DNA of 64,000 bases from Hyperoodon ampullatus. Its lineage: Eukaryota > Chordata > Mammalia > Artiodactyla > Ziphiidae. Every line of letters starts with the position of its first letter. Within the stretch, counting starts at the first letter, position 1. The notes beneath the pieces are model-generated. The model made no database searches and was not told the DNA's origin. It saw nothing but the letters and a program-made list of their open reading frames with translations. Shown here in pieces: positions 60,741 to 64,000 of the stretch. Position numbers and translations under genes: made by a program. Where the stretch lies: the NCBI GenBank assembly GCA_949752795.1, contig OX457074.1, positions 6,895,527 to 6,959,526 on the forward strand, in the 5' to 3' direction.

Positions 60741-62284
60741 AAAATCCTACTTCCTCGGAGCAGTTCAATTAAGTAGAAACAATTCTGGGCAAATATTTTC
60801 CATCAGGTAGTGCTATATGGGGGAAGCAAACTGCTTAAAGGCCCAAGTACCTCTCAGGAGGAGTCCCTGGGCGCTGGCGGGTTGGGGGAGCGCCACTTCA
60901 GCCTCTGTCCCACCACCACCTCAGATAAGTGTCGGCTCAGTATGTCTGCTGCCCCCAAACTTGTCCCAGTCTGCATGTCTCTTAGCTCCACCACACTGAC
61001 CAAGCCAAGGACCTCACCCCATCCCTGATGGTCTCTCAGAACCCAGCATACCGGGGCCTCTGAGCAGTCAGTGAAACCACAGCTTCCTGACAGAAGTCCT
61101 CTCCCTGGGGGGATGTGGGAAATCTGGCCTTCTTTTCTTTCCATTCCCTTCGGCAGGGGCAGGAAGGGGAAGAGGGGACCTAGACTAACGCTTCCACCCC
61201 CACGATCTCACCTCCTTGGGTGGGAACATCCACCAGGCCCGCGGGAAGCAGAGAGGAGGCAAGGCTGGGCACATTCCCACGCCATCAAAGGTCACGGAGC
61301 GCTCGGCTCAGACCCACCCCTAATGGGACTGGAGAGGCGGAGCGGAGAGGAGCAGCAATGCTGAGATTCCCAGGTTTACGTGGGGTTAGGATACAAAAAC
61401 CCCATTTTCATCCAGGCGGGAGGAGTGGGGAGAGGTGCAAAGGAAGCAACAAGCTGTCTGGGCGGAGCCTGGGGCGCGCCAGCCTCCCGCCGCCTGGCCT
61501 CCAGCTCCTCGGCCGCCCCCGCAGACATGCGGGGTGACTCACCGCGCCCAGATCGCGGGGCCCCGGGTGTGGGGGGCTGGCCCTCCCCTCCACCAGACCC
61601 TCTAGCACTCCTCAGGCCGCGGGCCACCCTCCCGCCGGCTGCTTCCAACAGACTGAGGGTACAGGCACGCCGCGGGCTAGGGTGTCCACAAGGGCCGAAA
61701 GTGCCGCGAGGCGGGAGCAGATCGCAGCGAGGGGGCGGCGTGGGCGGCCTAGGCTGATGCGGGGTCCGCGGGGGCGTGCTGGCAGTCGCGTCCCTCGCCT
61801 GGCGCAGCCCCCGCGGTGCGTGCCTGAGCCCTGAATCACCCGCTATATCGGGCGGGCAGCGCCGGAGGCCCCAAACACGGGCCGCGCCGCCAGTGTCCGC
61901 TTACAGCGGGCCCCAACGGCCGCCAGGCCCCGCAGCTCTCCCCAAAACTTCCTCCAAGTAGGAAGACTTTTGACAGAGCCATGTCGCGAGCGATCTGCGA
62001 GGGGTAGTGTCCCCGAGTCCAGCCCCCTAACTCGGTTCCGCTACGCGTTTGACACCAGAGGGAGGGGCTGGGTGAGGGAGCGCAGGATGCAGAGCGCGCC
62101 CCTCTGTGCGCTCCAGGAGCCCGCCGCCCACCCCACTCCACCCCAGGGACGCTCGCTGGAAGGAGGGCGGGTCCCCCGAGCCGGGCCAGGCTGGCGGGAG
62201 AGCCGCGCCTCGGGTAGGTCCCCCCACCCCAAGTCCCGGGCGGGGGACGGCGGGCCTCTGGGCGCGGTCCGCCCGCCAGCTCAC

Positions 62285-62755
62285 CTGGTAGATCATGACT
62301 TTAAAGTTGCGGCGCCGCAGCAGCTCGGCCTCGTTGACCTCCAGCTTCTTGATCTGGCCGGCCTGGCGTTCCAGGCTGCCGCGCACGGTCTTCACGTTGA
62401 CGCTGACCTTGCGCACCTTCTCTAGCAACTTGCTCACGGTGTTGCTGGTGGTGGCGTGTGCCTTGCCCAGCTTGCTCAGCTCCCCCTGTATGCTCTGCAC
62501 GGCGCCCTCCATCTCCGCCTGCCGCTCCTCCAGCTGGGCTTGGGTCAGCTGGATCTGGTCGACGGCGCCAATGATTTTGTCCAGAAGGCTCAGTACCATC
62601 ACGCCGTTCACCTGGTCCGATTTGATCAGCTCCTCAGAGCCGGCCCCCGACGGCTCCTCCGCCGCCGGAGCCCCCATGGTGGAGGACCCCTGGTCCCCGG
62701 CGTCGGGGTACCCGGGAAGCGGCTGCTCGATGATGTGGAGCTGGGTGTCCTCCAT
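62285..62755 (-). CDS. CAVIN1: CAVIN1 coding exon 1 (residues 1-157)
   Basis: The ATG at 62755-62753 starts MEDTQLHIIEQPLPGYPDAG and the exon ends NFKVMIYQ|gtgagc in phase 0. Residues 1-40 are a disordered acidic leader. Residues about 45-155 form the HR1 coiled coil (IKSDQVNGVMVLSLLDKIIG, TQAQLEERQAEMEGAV, SKLLEKVRKVSVNVKTVRGS), which trimerises cavins and binds other cavins, with a basic lipid-binding patch near the end (KKLEV to RRRNFK). HR1 is essentially the mammalian sequence. The leader (residues 4-30) differs more from the human protein as I recall it. The start is supported by the match at the first residues and by its place in the CpG island. Loss of this gene causes caveolae loss and lipodystrophy in mammals. 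Confidence 0.98.
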
Positions 62756-62990
62756 GGCTGCCCGGAGCCGTGCGGGGCCGGCCGGGTGGAGCTGGAGCTG
62801 AAGCGGGAGACCCGGAGAAGAGGAAGAGCGGGAGGGGGCAGAGCGAGAGAGAGCGGATAGCGGAGGAAATTCGAGCCGCGTCCGTGCGCACCGGGATGGC
62901 GGCCAGAACTGTGGGGCGGGGGATCGGTGAGTTGCCCGGCTCCCAGGCCAAATCCCGGAGTCTCGTCGCCCATTGGCTGGCTCGGCCCCA
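62756..62990 (-). promoter_or_regulatory. CAVIN1: CAVIN1 5' UTR and core promoter
   Basis: Between the ATG and about 62870 lies a GC-rich presumptive 5' UTR. A CCAAT box in promoter orientation on the minus strand (62972-62976) lies about 100-200 bp upstream. No TATA box. The exact start site cannot be fixed from sequence. Confidence 0.55.
62894..62934 (+). promoter_or_regulatory. Divergent YY1-type ATGGCGGC element with donor-like site
   Basis: 'ccgggATGGCGGCCAGAAC' is a YY1-type motif common at CpG-island start sites. On the plus strand it is followed by a donor-like GGATCG|gtgagttg. This could mark a divergent unstable transcript from the CAVIN1 promoter. No coding exon follows that I can recognise. 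Confidence 0.35.
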
Positions 62991-63200
62991 GAAAGGGAGG
63001 GACCGGGGCAGAAGGGGAGACCGATGCTGGGGAAAGGGGGGGGGCGATCCAGGGGGACCCAGGAGCCGAGCGCCCCACCCTTCCCAGGATGGTTGGAATA
63101 GTTGGAGCGGGAGGCTAGGGCGTCCGCTGGTAGCGGAGGCGGCGGGAGCGGGACTGGGGCGGAGGAATGTGAGCTGCGGTAGGGAAACAGGTCCTAGAGC

Positions 63201-64000
63201 GTTGCTCTACTTTCCCCTCTCGCTCTTTTCGCTCACCGGCTAACCCACCTCCCCCTTTTTAAGTTCTAGATGAGGTCGTCAGGTGGGACAGGATATCCTG
63301 AAGTTAGGTGCAAAATATTGTAGTATTTGCCTGTGTCCAGTTTGTGAGAGGGAGAGGATCCATGGCTTCCACAATCTTTTCGAAAGGGCCTCTTAACTAC
63401 CCACCTCACGAAGTTACCCACCACTGTTCTAAAAGGTTGGGGGTCGTTTGCGGAAGGGAAGGGAGAACTTAAGTTAGAGTCACGGCGGTGGTGAGGGGCC
63501 GCCAAGCTCCTCTAGGTTCCTCTTAGAATTACTCTAACAGAGGAAGATTAAGATGGGCAATAAAGTAAAAGCTAAAGCTTTTTACTCACTAAAAATCACC
63601 TTTCCCTGTGTTTCCGCCTGCCCCAGAGACCTGGCTGACACTAACCTCTGAGAGCAGGACTGGGAGTCATCCGTCTCTCTGGAGCCCAGAGACTCGCGCT
63701 CAGCAATCTGAGATATCAAACGCCACCTGCTCACTTGACGGACCAGAAACGGAGGGCCTGGAGAGGGCAAGTGACTTGCCAGGAGGTTACCAGCAGGTTA
63801 GCGTTGGTTTGGCACTCAAACCAGGTGTCAGGACTCCTCTCTTGCACTTCCCACCTTAGCAGGCTGTATCTTTCACTGGGTCAGGGAGGAGCAGACGCTC
63901 ACCCGAATGTGCCGCCAGCCTGTCGGCCTAAGGCTTAACTACAAACATATTTTCAACCATGATGGGTACCGAGGAGCAGGCAGTTCTGAGCAGGATCAAG
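63201..64000. other. Intergenic DNA upstream of CAVIN1
   Basis: No gene recognised. A MIR-like segment lies near 63740-63840 ('gagggcaagtgacttgcc'). The rest is unique, AT-balanced sequence. Confidence 0.6.

Larger units (their letters stand above)
52438..62284 (-). other. CAVIN1: CAVIN1 intron (9.8 kb)
   Basis: GT-AG intron between the two coding exons. In contrast to STAT3 intron 1 it has only one CHR SINE. It contains a 54-bp tandem duplication, paired SBS motifs, a Charlie-like relic, alternating-purine tracts, an (AC)n tract and two exon-like segments, all listed separately. The left part (52440-53470) and 58300-59590 show no recognised feature apart from a MIR-like piece near 58480-58560. 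Confidence 0.9.
61430..63200. promoter_or_regulatory. CAVIN1: CpG island over the CAVIN1 promoter and exon 1
   Basis: Dense GC and CpG across about 1.8 kb covering the start of the intron, the whole of exon 1 and upstream sequence, with sharp transitions on both sides. GC boxes (ggggcggg) are frequent. Confidence 0.85.

Overview
The window is nuclear DNA of a mammal, almost certainly a cetacean and probably a toothed whale. It is packed with CHR-type tRNA-derived SINEs (head motif 'cttccctggtggcgcagtgg'), a family of whales and hippos. Many copies have low divergence, intact poly-A tails and near-perfect target-site duplications. L1 3' ends, MIR/L2, DNA-transposon and LTR relics fill most of the remaining non-coding sequence. 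The gene order STAT3 - CAVIN1, both on the minus strand, matches my recollection of the mammalian (human chr17q21) arrangement.

Left part (1-34320): the 5' end of STAT3 on the minus strand. Three coding exons (4721-4848, 3378-3522 and 2697-2795) encode residues 1-124, which is the N-terminal oligomerisation domain. A non-coding GC-rich first exon lies at about 34105-34320, after a 29 kb first intron. All splice sites are GT-AG and all exon phases agree. The rest of STAT3 lies beyond the left edge. The intron holds about 20 CHR SINEs and several L1 3' ends, most of them antisense to STAT3. The promoter (34320-34680) has a CCAAT box, a GC box and a perfect TGACGTCA element.

Middle (34321-49984): an intergenic stretch with no supported gene. 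It holds a MaLR-type LTR split by an inverted L1 that itself contains two CHR insertions, a second inverted L1 (45256-46690), MIR/L2 relics, a probable solo LTR (47500-48075) and microsatellites.

Right part (49985-62900): complete CAVIN1 (PTRF) on the minus strand in two coding exons (62285-62755 and 51736-52437). It encodes 390 aa and has a 3' UTR of about 1.75 kb and a CpG-island promoter.

The roughly 9.8 kb CAVIN1 intron is the most interesting part. On the same strand it holds two exon-like segments. One (60442-60585) has a good acceptor, an ATG and 28 codons ending in a phase-0 donor. The other (56792-57001) has a strong acceptor and a 69-codon frame with an in-frame 9-residue PFDL.PET repeat ending in a stop. 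They are phase-compatible and could encode a small protein of about 97 aa that I do not recognise. The second segment could instead be an alternative last exon of CAVIN1. The intron also holds a pair of oppositely oriented ZNF143/SBS-like motifs (54011-54068), a 54-bp tandem duplication and a Z-DNA-prone alternating tract.

Functionally, STAT3 is a cytokine-activated transcription factor and CAVIN1 is a caveolar coat protein. They are neighbours, not a pathway.
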